From Acridotheres tristis (Eukaryota; Chordata; Aves; Passeriformes; Sturnidae): a stretch of DNA of 64,000 nt. Below the pieces are notes generated by a model. The model made no database searches. It was not told the origin of the DNA and was given only the letters and a program-made list of their open reading frames with translations. How positions within the stretch are numbered: position 1 is the first letter of the stretch; the number at the start of each line of letters is the position of its first letter. Location: contig CM072899.1 in NCBI GenBank assembly GCA_037013685.1, forward strand, positions 10,768,479-10,832,478. Direction: 5' to 3'. Positions 38,206 through 50,830 of the stretch are shown here, piece by piece. The position numbers and the translations under genes were made by a program.

Positions 38206-41200
38206 TTGCACGAAGGGCGCGTTTGACCTCAATCTGTCTGCTCGGATTAGAGTCCAGAGCTGTTCCCCTCTGCTGAGCACAGAGCCCCAGCAGGGCTGCG
38301 AGGCCACATCTGCCATGGTGGGTTATTCCAGAGGGGCTCAGCCAGGGCTGCCCAGCACAGGGCATGGGGACACAGAGGTGACAAGGGGCAGTGCTGGCTG
38401 CACCCTGACGCAGCCACTGCTCCCAGCTGCTGTAGGGCACAGGCACCATCCCACCAAGCTCAGCTCGCCCTCAGAGGTCGAGATGAAGCACAAAGGGTTA
38501 ATTGGTGAAGGAGAAGTGGGGATTTATTATTATAATGGAGTGGAGATGGTTGCATAGGCTGAGCTCCAGCTGTAGGGATATGGATTCTTTGGGTTGGCAG
38601 TGGTGTTTCTTTGGAGTATTCCAGAGACACAAATAAAAGTAAATAAAGATAAGTATAGAAAATGCAGCAGGGCACAGTCTTTGGCCCAAGGCAAGTGACT
38701 CAGCATGGCTCAAAACAGCTGCACTCTACAACCTGTTCCCAAAATCAGAGTGACCTCACTCAAACTGCTCTCTGGGAGTCATTGTTGCCCATGACATCCC
38801 AAAGCAGTACCTGGTCAGGAGACAGGCTCCCACAGGAATCTTCTTTAACTTCACTGCATCCTGTCCCATGCCACAAGCACCTTCTGTTCCGGCTGAAGTC
38901 CAGCACCACACCAAAGATGCATCCAAAGAAAGGACTGGAGAGAGGCAGCAGAGTGCAGGAAGGACCAGAGGGATGAAGGAAGGTGCTTTCCACCACCAAA
39001 TGGATAAAAAGGACAGAGACATTTGCACAAGAAGCTGACTGGTCAGTTTGGGAAGAAGCAGGAGTGTGACAGCTACTGTAACAATCCTCAAGTGTACACA
39101 GCCCAGCAAACTGGTCAGGAGGGAAGGGCAGCAAGCCCTGGAGGCTTCCACTGTGTTGGTTGAGGATGACAGGCCAAGTCTGACAGCTCTATGTGCTGTG
39201 AACATCTATTGTGTTGCTGAAGGACAGCAGGGCCAGCACAATGCCCAGAGCCCCAGAAAGCCAAGAACTGTCCCCAGCTGCACACGCCTCTCCACGCCAA
39301 GCCTCCCTCCTGTCTCTCTTAGGAACACCAACAAAAGGATCTCCCTCTGTTCAGGGGACAGGTTTGCTGGCAGCACCCAACCCACCACAGCCACTTCTGA
39401 CTGCATCAAAACCAGTCCTTCAGGAGGGACCATCATGTCCAGTGCCAGGGTGGTCAATGCTCTGGGGACACAAAATTTCACCACAGAGTGAAGGTTGCAG
39501 CCCATTGTACTGCACCAGTGTCCTTGCACCACAGTAGCTGATTAACACAGTGCTGGGACTGAGCAGCAGCCTTGGACGCCTGACCACGCCCAGAACTACT
39601 GGCTGTGGGGTTCATTCTGCTTACTCTGCAGAGCAGGGTCAGCTGAGAAATGTAGATTCAGCTTCTGAAATGTCTCAAAACTTCAGGTACTGAAGTTAGA
39701 TATTTCCAGCCCAGTTCTCCCCAGTGAGCAGAAGAGGTATCAGTGCTGAAGGAGAAGCTCTGCTAAGTCTTAGTTGTTTTGTCTATGCCCAGAACTTGCA
39801 AGACTTTGTCCCATCCAGTGACAAGGACATATCACAAACAACCGAGCTGTGGCTAAGAGGCACATATCTCACACAAGATGCCTTTCAGCATTCCTCCTTC
39901 ATTTTATCTTGCTCTGTCCATCAGCCAGTTTGAAGTCACTGCCCATCAGACACATTGCTGATAAGTCCATAGGTGGAAATCCAAGGGAAATCCTAGCTGA
40001 AGAAATGATGGGTCCAAAAGGGTTAGGACAATCCACACTCCACCTGTTCTCTGCTCATCTCCAAGGGAAGAAGCCACCAAATGCTCTGGAGTTACAGCTC
40101 TGCAGGCAGAAAGCCCAGCATTGCCACCCTGGGACTGCACAGCTCTGCTGCTGCCTGGCCTGTCTGCTCTGTCCCTGCAGCCACTGAAGCTCAGCCAGCA
40201 GCTGGGGTGCGTGGTGACACAACAGTGACATGACAGGGGCCTGGCTGCAGCTTTGTGCTGGAGGCCAGCCTGGCTGCTGTGTCCTGGGGCATCAGCAGCA
40301 AGGAGACTGGCACATGCCTGCAGCTGCCCTGATGGCCGGTCTGGCTGTGCCTTCCTTCCTCTGCTCCCTTGACCCTGCCTAGCCCCAATCCACAACCTAA
40401 AAGTTTCCCCTTGTTTCAGCCCAGTGACACAGAAAAACAGCCGTCAGGAGAGGGGGAAGGAGTCAGATGCCAGCGTGGAGAAATCCTCCAGTCAGACACA
40501 CAAACAAACCCAAATCACCGCTTCTCATGGATGTCACAATAAGTAGCACAAACTGTAGCTGCAGGAAAAAAATCCAATAGACACCAATTAAATGCATGAC
40601 TTGACTGCCTCTGCCGTGGCAGCCAGTGGTGGCTTGCTGGTGGCAGCAAAGTATCACTGGTCACTGCTGACACTGCTGAGCTGCTGCCTCTCCCATGGGA
40701 TGCCAAGGAAAGTCAATCTCACCAGTGTGACACATCCCTGTGTACCAGCTGGCTTATTGCCAGCTAAACCATAAAGTCACTTATGTCCTGCCTTAAAAAC
40801 AGGGGGTTGTTACTCTGCCATGACCCCAAATCTCCCTGGAGTATTAGCAGTGCATGAACCCAATGGTAAAAAACAATCTCTTTTAGATTGTCCAAAATCT
40901 GGGGTAGCACAGACAAGGGCATGTCTGCCGTTGATAAGCAGGATGCTACAGAGAGGGCCAGCCCAGCAAAGGTCCTGCCACACCCTTGGACTTGACAGAG
41001 AATGGGATCACCCCATGACAGAAATATCCAGAGCAGCTGTTGGGTAGCGATGTGGGACAGCCAAGAGAAAACCCACAGCCCATCCATGAGTCACAGTTTT
41101 CCCCCTGCCTACCCACAGTGATGCTGCCATCTGCCTTAGACATCCCAAAGACAACTCTGGTGTGATAGCCACAACAGCACAGTGCTGTGCCAGGCAGCCT

Positions 41201-44200
41201 GGCCACAGCATTCCCAGCCACAGGCACTTCCAAAAACCAGCCCTCCTGGAGCTGGCAATCAGGAATGGGGTATTGTACTGCAGTTACCCTGGGCATCTGC
41301 ATCACACTGCAACAGCTGCTCTTGCTGGGGGATGGGGCCCAGTATTCCCCATGGCAGTGCTGCCAGTTCCCCTAACCTCTGCTTGCCCTCTACACTGCAC
41401 CCCTGGACAGGGGCATTCAGTAAATCAGAGCCACGTCTGCAAGAAACACACACAACATCCCTCCTTTATTTAATCTGCAGCCACTAGAGGGTAATCCAGT
41501 CCTCCAAGTTAGATCAGCTCTTGCTTTGATACACTGGGCAGCAGGTAAGTGCCTGAACCCCAGCAACTAATTACCAGGTGCCTTCCAACAGCTCCTGCCT
41601 CAATTAGCATCTCTGCCCCCATGGCTAGTAAGAGAGGCCTTCTGGCTACCCCTGGGCCACACAGTCTGGAGAAGGCACCCTGAGCCAGTGGCACACACTC
41701 GGGTGCAATTGAGACTGTTTATTCCAGCTGGCTGCTGCCCCTCCTCCAAGCTGATTAAGAAGAGTACAAGATAATAACACAAATAAAGAAATAACGTTTT
41801 AAAAACCCACCATAACCCTGAAATCTTCATTAATTATGAATTTTGCATGGCAACTGTTACTAAGAGAGTCTCCTCTGAAACTGATGTTCAAAGAACTTCA
41901 TATCAAATCTTCAAACAGTTGAGAAGGTTCAAGCTACAAAGTCGAAACATCTGTTGCTTTCCATGCATTTTTCAATGGGGAGATCAGAGAGGAGGAAAAA
42001 AGTGAACAAAATAATCCTGGTTCTGCTCTATTATTTAAATACAATGACAGTCTATGATATATACTCTGTGCAGAAAGAAAGAAAAAATTAAGTCAGAGTG
42101 TTATACAGTTCTACCTACTGGAGCCAAAAATATAATATATTTCAATTTGCCTTAACTTTAGCCCTTCTGGGAAATGCTGTATTAACAGCCCTTGGGGATG
42201 AAATCTAAAACAAGAAGAGCAACTTCTGCAGCAGAAACAATGAACTGGCAGTCCCATCCCTTCTCCCAGGCCCACGCAAAGCCTGGCTGGAATGAGAAAG
42301 TTTAGTCAAGACTGTGGGGTGCACCTCCCAATGCCACCTCACTTCATCCCTGCAGCCAGCAGGGAACAAGCAGAAAGGATTGTCCTCTCTGCCTGTGGGA
42401 AGCACCAAGCAGGCAGCACCATCTCCTAAATCTACTTTCAGAACATACTCTCTGCACTCAGCTTTTTGCCCTAAGGGCAGGCAGAAATCAAGAAACTGGT
42501 GCCTCTTCACACCTGATCAGTTCCATCTAGTGAAGGTCTTCACTAGACCTAACTGTGGCATTTTTCAAACTTTTCAGCTGAGAAAAAATAGCATCATTTT
42601 AGCCCAAACCAAACCTTTCAAGCAATAAAAAAACCAACTTCCCCAATTTTTTTCCAAGGCTTTGCAAAATATTTGGTGTCACACAGGATGGATGTTGCTT
42701 TCAGTATAACATTGACATTTTTTTGTTGAACAGTGAGAGGAAATTTCTAACAACATTTGGATTGAAGACCTCGATCCAACACTCAGCACAGCAACCTCTC
42801 ACCACAGTACCCTCAGAACAGGACCCAGAGGTCCCCACACTTGTGGTGTTTCCACAGCTTTCCCTGGAGCCCCAAGCATTGCTGTATCATAGGACTGATC
42901 CCTGAGGAGAGAGCCTTTCTTTAAACGGGAAAACTGATGTCAGCTTTCAAACCATGTGCTTTTGGGGAGTGCTGCTCCTCTGAGAGTTAATGCTGGAAGA
43001 AACCTGGTCTGTAATGGGTAGGTTCATCTGATGCCAGGAACCAGGACCAATTAACAAACTTCAACAAGTGAAGAGCTGGATATCAAGGACATCTGAAACA
43101 TGAGGCTGGGAATTCCTCCTGGCTCACTGCACCAAGTCTCTGTTGTCACAGACACCGTGATATATTATCCTTTAACAAACATAAAGTTCAAAGCTTTGGT
43201 GCAAATCCCCAAAAATGAAGGTGGAATGGAGCATGAGAGAGAAACTGAGTGGCTCCCAAAAGTCTTGTGAACCAGAAATTCATATCCAAACCCTTCTCCT
43301 GCCTCACACCCACCAAAACTTTCCTCAAGACACAGTCTTCTCCTACTACCATGGCAAAGGTGAGAGTTTCCCACACTCATGCCTTCCACTAGAAAGGTGT
43401 CAAACCCCTTCAAAGAGGCTTTTTCTGCCCCCAGAACCTTCTTTCAGCCTCTGATCATTTGGAGGCAGCTGAGAAATTCATCTGCTGCTGGCTCAGTGTG
43501 GGCAGGGATGAATTATCAAATGCTGCTCCTGAAGGCATGTAAAACGTCCTAGTGGCAGCCACACTGAGCTCCTGGCCATCCTCTTGCTTTCTGTGTAATT
43601 TGTCATTTCAGTTTGGGCCTCAACAGTTCAACAGCCCTTGAGGCTTGGATGGGTCAGAAAGATCAGAACAAGAGAAGGAACATGGAATTAACATTTTCAG
43701 AGAGCTCTGTCCCAGCACCTTTCCCAGCTCCCATCTCATCCAGACCCACCTGGGCCCCCAGGCAGCTCCTGCCCTGTGAATCCCATCAGGTTCTGCTGGG
43801 TCCTGCCCGTGCAGCCAGCAGTGGTCAGAAACGAAGGCTGAAGCCAGTGCAGAAATTCCCTCCTCCCCAGGCAGTGCATTTCAATTACCACAGCATGGGC
43901 TTCCAAGTGGATTGATCAAACTGGGCCTATAAAGAAAATTGAATAATCCCATGCTTCAGACCTATAAAATTTAAGTATTATACTTGAAAGTACTTTGATA
44001 AAGTAATAAAGATGGAGAGTGAAGGAAAGGAGTGAGGAGATCCCCTCCATCATGGGAGGCTTCAGGGCACATCCAGCTGTGAGACTGCATGATCTGGATG
44101 GAAAGCTGATAAACTCTAAGATATAAAGGTGTTTGATCACCCATTTTGTCCAACACTATTTCTCTCACAGTTGAAACTTCAGACATCTCCAAAAACTAAA

Positions 44201-45634
44201 GAGTGCAGGGGAAAATTGGAGATAACTGAGACCTTGGAGTTAGATGTCCTTCCAAAAACAGCATCTGTGAGCAATCTGGTCTTCACCTGTTTGCTGAGCA
44301 GGACCAGTAGAAAGGGGATTATATTGCAACAAGTAAGATTTAGGCTGGTCAGAAGGAAAAACATACTGAGTGGAGGAAGTGCTGTTGCACATTGCCGTTG
44401 ATGAGTGCAAACATAGAGTTGTTCCTGAAAAAGGAGTTAGGGGAATATCACACCACAGTTTAGGATGAGAACACTGATGCTTTGGGCAGGTCCAACATGA
44501 GGTCTTTCATGATACTAAATCACGTGAAAATTGGGATGCCAGGCAACACGAAACACAGTAACAGCAACAGTCCTGGCTCTTTGGGAATTCTTCTGCTCCA
44601 CCCAGTTCTTCACACCAAAGGTCCTCCTTTTAACTCTATCCCTGACTGTAACACCAACTCTCAACCAGGGTTCCCATACATCCTGATAACAAAAATGAAC
44701 ACAGGTTTCCCCACAATGGTGTCTTGTCCTCTTCTGATTCATTCAAAGGGACCTCACAAATCTTGGCCACTGCAACAACATAGTACTGGGATTAGCTGCA
44801 AACACCTTCTCCCTCTAGCAGAAAAAACACCCTTACCCTGACAGTACTATTTTCATTGTTTGGTAGGAACAATGGTGGGAACAGTGCTCCAAGTTTTGCT
44901 TTCCCAGTTCAGTCCCTACCCTTCATCAACCCCTTGCTAACTACACTAGCTCTGGAAACAACCTGCAGTGATCACCCAGACAGGATCTGTAACCCCAAAG
45001 TAGCAGCAAACTACAGAAAGGACTGAAATTCTTGGCTCTGCCTCCATCCTACCTCTCCAACACTTACGTGATCCAAGAACATTAATCCCAGAAATGTATC
45101 CATAAATCCTTCTCTCTGCCTCCTCCCTAACACAAACACAAGGGAGTCCACCTCTCTACATGATGTATTTCCAGCTGGTAATTCTGGAGTAGCATGCTCA
45201 GATACCCAAACTGACAACACGTGTTGAGCCAGCCCACTGCACATGCAGTTCTTCCACTCCAGCAAGTTCCATTTTGGCCTGAAGCCCTATCCCTTGACAG
45301 GACACCAGCTGAGGGCCACCTTTCCACCCAGGTGGGACATGTGCCCAACCTTCCACTTCACAGCATGGGATGTTTCCCTTGCTAAATCAGCACCCAGATC
45401 TGGGAGATGGTGCAGAGTGGTAAAATCATACAACCAGCCCTTCAGAAAATTAAAAATAATTATCCAGCCTATTAATTTACCCCTGTGATTTCCCATCACA
45501 GTTAAACCCCTCTGGCCATTGGCTGGAGCTCAAGCAGACATCAGATCCCTCTTCCTTGCTTATTATTTACTCTCCACTCACTGCTTTTCTTCTGCCCCAG
45601 TGGCTCCACTGTTCACACTTCCCTGCTCTGCCTT

Positions 45635-45715
45635 TAACCCCATTTTCGTTTAGGGTCTGATTAACTCTTGACGCTGAAGGTTTTCACCATCAAAAGGCTT
45701 TGTTTCCATGGTAAC
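45635..45715. promoter_or_regulatory. Candidate non-coding element
   Basis: GTCTGATTAACTCTTGACGC, TCACCATCAAAAGGC and TTGTTTCCATGGTAAC (an RFX-like CCATGGTAAC word) in unique sequence. Confidence 0.3.
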
Positions 45716-45918
45716 TCCTAGGGGGGATTATTCAAACCAACAGGTCCAGCTAGCACAGGGTCAACAGGATGGAGGAACCCCCAGGGATGCTCAAGTCCTG
45801 CTCCACAGTGGTGACTGTGCCTCCTCCCACCACCAATTACTGCAGATGAGAGTCGAAATCCTGCTGCCCTCTTTAACTCTCTCTGCATTAGCACTGGCTC
45901 ACGGACATTTTTTTCTTC

Positions 45919-45938
45919 TTTTTTTTTTTTTTTTTTTT
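45919..45938. repeat. Poly-T run of about 20
   Basis: A homopolymer of about 20 T within a larger T-rich tract beginning at 45908. No retroposon body is recognisable next to it. Confidence 0.9.
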
Positions 45939-45939
45939 G

Positions 45940-46090
45940 CACCATGTGTCACTAATTTTACTCATTTTCTGAGTTTGTCTAGAATAGTAAAAGATTTGAT
46001 TAGAGTGTTCCCGGTTTTAATTGTAATTAGGACAGTCATTGTACGAGCTATAAAAGGAAATTGGGCTACCGCTGAGTGGAAGAGCCCCTG
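45940..46090. promoter_or_regulatory. Candidate conserved non-coding element
   Basis: Just right of the poly-T run: CACTAATTTTACTC, AGATTTGATTAGAG, TTTTAATTGTAATTAGGAC, a CpG in TGTACGAGC and TATAAAAGG. Dense homeodomain words (TAATTG, TAATTA-like) in 150 bp. Confidence 0.4.
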
Positions 46091-47149
46091 AGAGAATAGG
46101 AGCTGTGAAGGGAGAATTTCGTTCATAAAAAAAGGAAAAAAAAAAACAGTTTGAGGAAGAAATAAAACTCCAGCTCAGGATAGTGTGACAGCCAAAGTGG
46201 CCCAGGCATCTGGGACCATAATCAAAGCACATTTCCTGGGGATTTCAGTGTTGTTGTGAGCAGTTCCTTCCCCACTGCAACCTTCTGTACGACCTTGGGC
46301 CAAGCAGTTCTGCCTTCATGCCTCAGTTTCCCCCACAGGGACTCATCTGAGTGGTGTGTGAGCTATTGGCTGATTTTACAATGTGCATTGTGATCCCTTG
46401 TGAAATGGGAGAGGTGACCATGGAAATAACCCATCCAGTCCCCATCCCTTACCAGCAGACACCTTGCTAGAGGACCACAGCTGCTGAAGGACAGCACCTG
46501 CAGCAAGGGGAGAGGAGATGCCCCTGGCTGCCATCCAGGTCCCAAGGATGGTCACTGGAAATATCTGCTTTTTTCCAGCAGAGGGAGGGAAAGGCCCATT
46601 CAAGCCCATCAAAGCAGGGTTACTGCTGGGAAGAGCACCCAGAAATAGCACATGCAGTGTCACATCAGTCACCACCTGAAAAGCATCCAGAGAAGTGCAA
46701 CTCCCCCCCACATAGATAGCATCACCCCAGGTTTGCCAGGCCAGGGTGACCTTGTTGGCCACCTGTGCCAGAACTTGGCTGCTGAACCACCAAACCATTG
46801 AGGAGCAGAGGAGCAGGCAAAATGCCAGCAGCATTGTTTCTCAGCTGACTTCATTGTATGGAAAAATTGCTCCTGACAGTCATGGCCAAGATTCCCAGTG
46901 GTCATGGTCTCCAGACTGGTCACTGCACCCCACTGCCACCCTCTCTGGAAAGGGGCAGTTGGCAGTGCCATGTCACCTGTCCTCTGCCCCACAGCTCGGC
47001 AGAGGGGGAGTTTGCTGAGCCTGAGCTGTCAATCTGCTGCAGTAAAACTTGAGACAAATCAATTTTCCCCCTTCCCCCTGCTCTAATTCCACCAGGGAGA
47101 CAGTCTTTTTCCTGAAGCAATAATTTGCCTCAGTTAAAAAAACCCACAC

Positions 47150-47300
47150 AGTAGAGCTCTGCTCATGGCCCATTAATGTGTATCAGCCATCGCCTGACAC
47201 CTCCTAATGATCCCACCTCCGATCCGTGCCCAAAACTGTGGGCTTTTTACCACTACATTTAAAGCAAAGAACAAACATAAACCGGTTGCCTCCCAGCATG
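47150..47300. promoter_or_regulatory. Candidate non-coding element
   Basis: GCCCATTAATGTG, CCTAATGATCCC, and CpG-containing CATCGCCTGACACC, TCCGATCCGTGCC and AAACCGGTTGCC (ACCGGT palindrome). CpG retention outside an island hints at constraint. Confidence 0.3.
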
Positions 47301-47580
47301 GCTGCGATTTTCATTAGTCCAGGCAGGGAGAGGAAGGGGCTGTTGCTCTGCTCAGCCCTTACTGCCTTCAAAATTTATGGATTTTCTATTTTTTTTTTCC
47401 TCTTCCTAGAAGCTTAGAAGAAACTTAATCATCACCTCTGAGGGGGAAGAAACCCCCCATCGTATCCTTCAACTTGCAGGGTCACATGATGCTGCTCTGG
47501 CCTTTCCTGTGCAATGTCTGAAGACAGCACATGGCCTGGCACTTGCAGCCCATGCTAACGTTCTAGCTGGGTTTTAATTT

Positions 47581-47646
47581 CTATTCTATTCTATTCTATT
47601 CTATTCTATTCTATTCTATTCTATTCTATTCTATTCTATTCTATTC
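47581..47646. repeat. Perfect pentanucleotide microsatellite (CTATT/ATTCT)n, about 13 copies
   Basis: Sixty-six bases of uninterrupted CTATT units, about 13.2 copies, equivalent to ATTCT or, on the other strand, AGAAT. It is followed by a 60-bp AT-rich stretch ending in a TA run near 47700. The perfect array suggests recent expansion and length polymorphism. Confidence 0.97.
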
Positions 47647-47697
47647 ATATACATAGTTATCAATTTTATATATACATTTAGATTATAGACTATGGAT

Positions 47698-47709
47698 TAT
47701 ATATATATA
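47698..47709. repeat. Short (TA)n run
   Basis: Alternating TA following the pentanucleotide array; part of an AT-rich block. Confidence 0.8.
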
Positions 47710-48689
47710 AGCTTCTCTCCCATGGAAAGTGGCTGCTTGAGGACCCCCCCATATTCCCCTGAAGATGTGGCAGATCCCTTTCCTGCAGGATTACAGAGCT
47801 CAGGGAGCAGTGAGGGACAGCCCAATCAGCCCAGCTGCTCTCTTCATTTGTGTGTCTCTGGGCCATGGGCAGCAGCATAAGGACCAGGACTGCCCAGGGT
47901 GATGGTGCAGAAGAGGAAGGGAAAGTGTAGGTGGCCATTGCTGGGATCTGGGGATGGTGGGCAAGGGAAATGTTCCTGCTGACCTTTAGGCTAAACCTGA
48001 AGAAGAGGATGACTCTGAAGTCATTTTTAATGACTGGATTTCTAAGCGTACCAGTGGTGACACCAGAAAAAAACACACACTGGGGCACATCAGTGGCAGG
48101 TTAAAGAGATGTTGAACCCCCAAGCCAAGCACTCATTTCTTTCTGGAGCAAAGCTCATCAGAGTCAGGAGGAGCTTTACTGCTGACTGACACTTGCAACA
48201 CCAGCATGAGGATGTCCATGACTGTGCCAAGGGAGATGAGTGTGTCCCTGTGCTGGAGGCCTTGGTCCCCATGTGCCACACCCAGCACAAACCGAGGTGA
48301 CACATGGCACTGAGCACACAGTTCTGCAGGGACAGAGCTGCATCTGCATGTCCCAGCCCTCACTGCATGTGTAAGACAAGCAAGGGATTATACAGAGACC
48401 CAAAGGCAGGACAGAATCCTCTGCCAGGGCAGGAGGACCAGGAGGTGCACAGGGAAAGTACAAAACCACGGTGATGGTGAGGGGATAGAGATTTTCGTAC
48501 AAAGAGTCCAGGATGAGACCTTCAGACCCCACACAGGTGCCCTGGGATGTGCCACTCACCTGGAGCCCGAGTTTGGATGAGATGATGGCAAAGGGGTTTC
48601 CAAGAGCCCCAGGTCTGCCAGGGAGAACACAGGGAGGGCTGCCTCCACCTCCAAACCCTGGGCAGCCCCAGACACCTGGAGGCTGCTGC

Positions 48690-48835
48690 AGATTTGCTGG
48701 ATTAGCGCCGTCTCAGGCGGCAGTGGCGTATGTTATTGCTGGAAGGTTCACATTTTATCATTTAATCAAATAAAGTGCATTTGTGGATTACACAATCATT
48801 TGCAGGCCTTAATAATCTTTCTCTGGTTAGCTCTG
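48690..48835. promoter_or_regulatory. Candidate conserved non-coding element
   Basis: Contains GGATTAGCGCCGTCTC, GGCGGCAGTGGCGTATG, TTTAATCAAATAAAGTGC, TGTGGATTACACAATC and CCTTAATAATC. CpGs and GGATTA/TTAATC words are interleaved in 145 bp, unlike flanking GC-rich sequence. Confidence 0.45.
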
Positions 48836-48927
48836 CACTAGGACTGAGGAGGCAAAGACATTTGTAGCTGTCGTTGGAGGCCCTGGCTTCCTGCCAGAAG
48901 CTCTTACTCCTTGGGAAAACCAGTGCA

Positions 48928-48947
48928 ATTTATTTATTTATTTATTT
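48928..48947. repeat. (ATTT)n tetranucleotide repeat, five copies
   Basis: Five perfect ATTT units. Similar to AU-rich-element text but outside the confident 3'UTR. Confidence 0.9.
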
Positions 48948-49927
48948 GGTCACCCAGGAGGTTTTAAAGTTTTTCCCTGATTCCCTGATAAAATAATAGA
49001 ACAAATTTTAAAATAAAAATTCTGCTTGCAAAGGGCTGAGAGTAAAGCACCCAGGTGCAGCAAGGTCTCTTCAGGGAGAGACCTTTATCTCCATGCCTTG
49101 AAAAACGCAATGAAAGCCCCATTACATTTTGGACTGACAACTTATTTAAATACAGTTTCTGTACCTACCACAGTGCTCACCTGTTTGATGCTCAGTTGCC
49201 ACTTGCTCTCACGTGGCCATGAGGATGGTGTTTGCAGCACAAAACTGGGGAAGATGAGGGTGTTTTTCCTACTGTCCTCCATTAAATCCTCCCAGAAACC
49301 TGACCAAAATTCGGTTCAAATGTGATTTTCTTAAGCATTTGAAAGTTTGGTAAAAGATAGCTTTATTTTTCAAGATAGAAAAACAAGATCAAAACAATCT
49401 TTGTTTTATTGATGCTACGGCAAAAATAGTGGATATTTAATACCTGCTGATGGTGTTCTTGTTGGAGAGTAGGGAAACTGCAAGAGAGAACATTAAAAAT
49501 ATCCAGTTTATATACACACTAAATGCAAAGAAAATATGTATTCAGCATCCACAGTACAATCAGCCCTGGCAGCCCAATCCCTCAGAAGACGGCCCCAGGG
49601 CAGGAAGAGGCAAAGGAAACAATAAAAAACAAAAAAGTGGCCTAATTTGTGTGATGTGGGTCTGTGTGCTGGGCTCCTGCTGAGGAGTCCTGACCCTGAC
49701 CCCACACCCCAGGGATTCACCCCCTCCTCTCCAGGAATGTCTCCCCAAGCCTGCCATGGCCACCCAATGTCACTGAGGAAGGTCCCCACTGCGAGGAGAG
49801 TGCTGAGGTGACACTGCTGCCCTGGGCTTCCTCTCCTGGGGCTTCACTTTGCGACTTTGGGGCCCTGCAGAGACTACAGTGCTGTTCAGAGGCACCCAGA
49901 GTTACAGGAGGACCCAGCTTTAAAGAC

Positions 49928-49956
49928 AAAGATCAGGAGCTAAAAAAGATCAGGAG
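49928..49956 (+). repeat. 12-bp direct repeat AAAGATCAGGAG, 17-bp period
   Basis: The word AAAGATCAGGAG occurs at 49928-49939 and 49945-49956, separated by five bases. A local duplication; no function implied. Confidence 0.85.
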
Positions 49957-50499
49957 TAGAAAAAAAAGCTGCCCCTGCAGTGTGCAGAACCTGCAGAGAT
50001 GATGCAGCATCACCTCACCACTGTGTGCTTCCTCCCAAGCACTTGTGCTGTCACCCCGTTATGTCCCCATGGGAGGAAGGGCCAGGATGTTCGAGACGTG
50101 GAAGTGAAGCTGCCCCAGCTCTGGTGGCTCCTGTGGGTCCCAGTGAGTGGCAGAGCAGTCAGGCAGGTATCAACCCCTCTGTGCTTGCATGGCAGGTTCA
50201 GCTCCTCTGTGTCTGATCAGCAGCTCTGAGCAGTTTGAAAAGCAATGAGTAAAATCCAATGGTTTAAAGCAATTTAACCCAGGAAAGGGGCTGATGGGGA
50301 AGCCACCTAAATCCCCCTATGAGCATCTGGAGCTCTTTTGGTGGGTGTTAACAGCCACAGTTCAGGACCTGCACGCCCACACATGCACTCTATTGCTGGC
50401 ACATGGTAATGTTATTTTGTACCACATCGCCCTGGCACAGCCACGGATTTGTCCACTGCTCCCAAAGCTACCTGCTCCATGTACCCCCAAAAATACAGG

Positions 50500-50830
50500 C
50501 CAAACACCAGCTTTAGCAAAAATGTTTAATCTCTCCTTGATGCATGTGTTTATTTACAAGTACTAAATCTGAAGAACATTAAAATAGGAAATAGCAGGAT
50601 ATTTACACGATCAAAGGGCGCTTGACCAGCCACGCTGGCCTGTTGCTTCAAGTCTGAAACAATCACAGAAAGGGAATCAGGACTCCGGAGTGTGATTTTT
50701 TTTTCCCCATTTAATTTTCTAAAACTATCATAATTCTCTGCCTCTCGCCGGGTCCGCCTCAGGTTTCCCCCTGCTTCCTTAAAGGACAGCTCGTTGTGCG
50801 CTTTGGTCGGGAGCGGGTGAGCCTGGGGAG
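50500..50830. promoter_or_regulatory. Candidate conserved block near the distal 3'UTR end
   Basis: Unique-looking sequence with no repeat signature, containing a perfect TCF/LEF-type word GATCAAAGG (50609-50617), TTTAATTTTC and several CpGs (ctctcgccgggtccgcctc) in a mixed AT/GC context. It may be distal 3'UTR or a non-coding element. The call is by composition only. Confidence 0.3.
50549..50554 (-). terminator. Candidate distal polyadenylation signal (AATAAA) for PLXNA1
   Basis: The minus strand reads TTGTAAATAAACACATGC, an AATAAA in a well-formed context. It lies 4.2 kb beyond the stop codon and borders a block at 50.5-50.8 kb that looks conserved. If used, the 3'UTR would be about 4.2 kb. 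RNA evidence is needed to choose between this and the proximal site. Confidence 0.35.

Larger units (their letters stand above)
36421..47580. other. Gene-free flank, right-middle part
   Basis: No exon, RNA gene or clear transposon seen. Stretches rich in CCA/CAG words (37-41 kb) make moderately long spurious frames. Candidate elements at 45.6-46.1 and 47.15 kb are listed separately. Confidence 0.7.

Noticed and set aside
38006..38557. 183-codon plus-strand open frame
   Set aside because: Proline/serine-rich translation from a pyrimidine repeat region; no domain or splice context.
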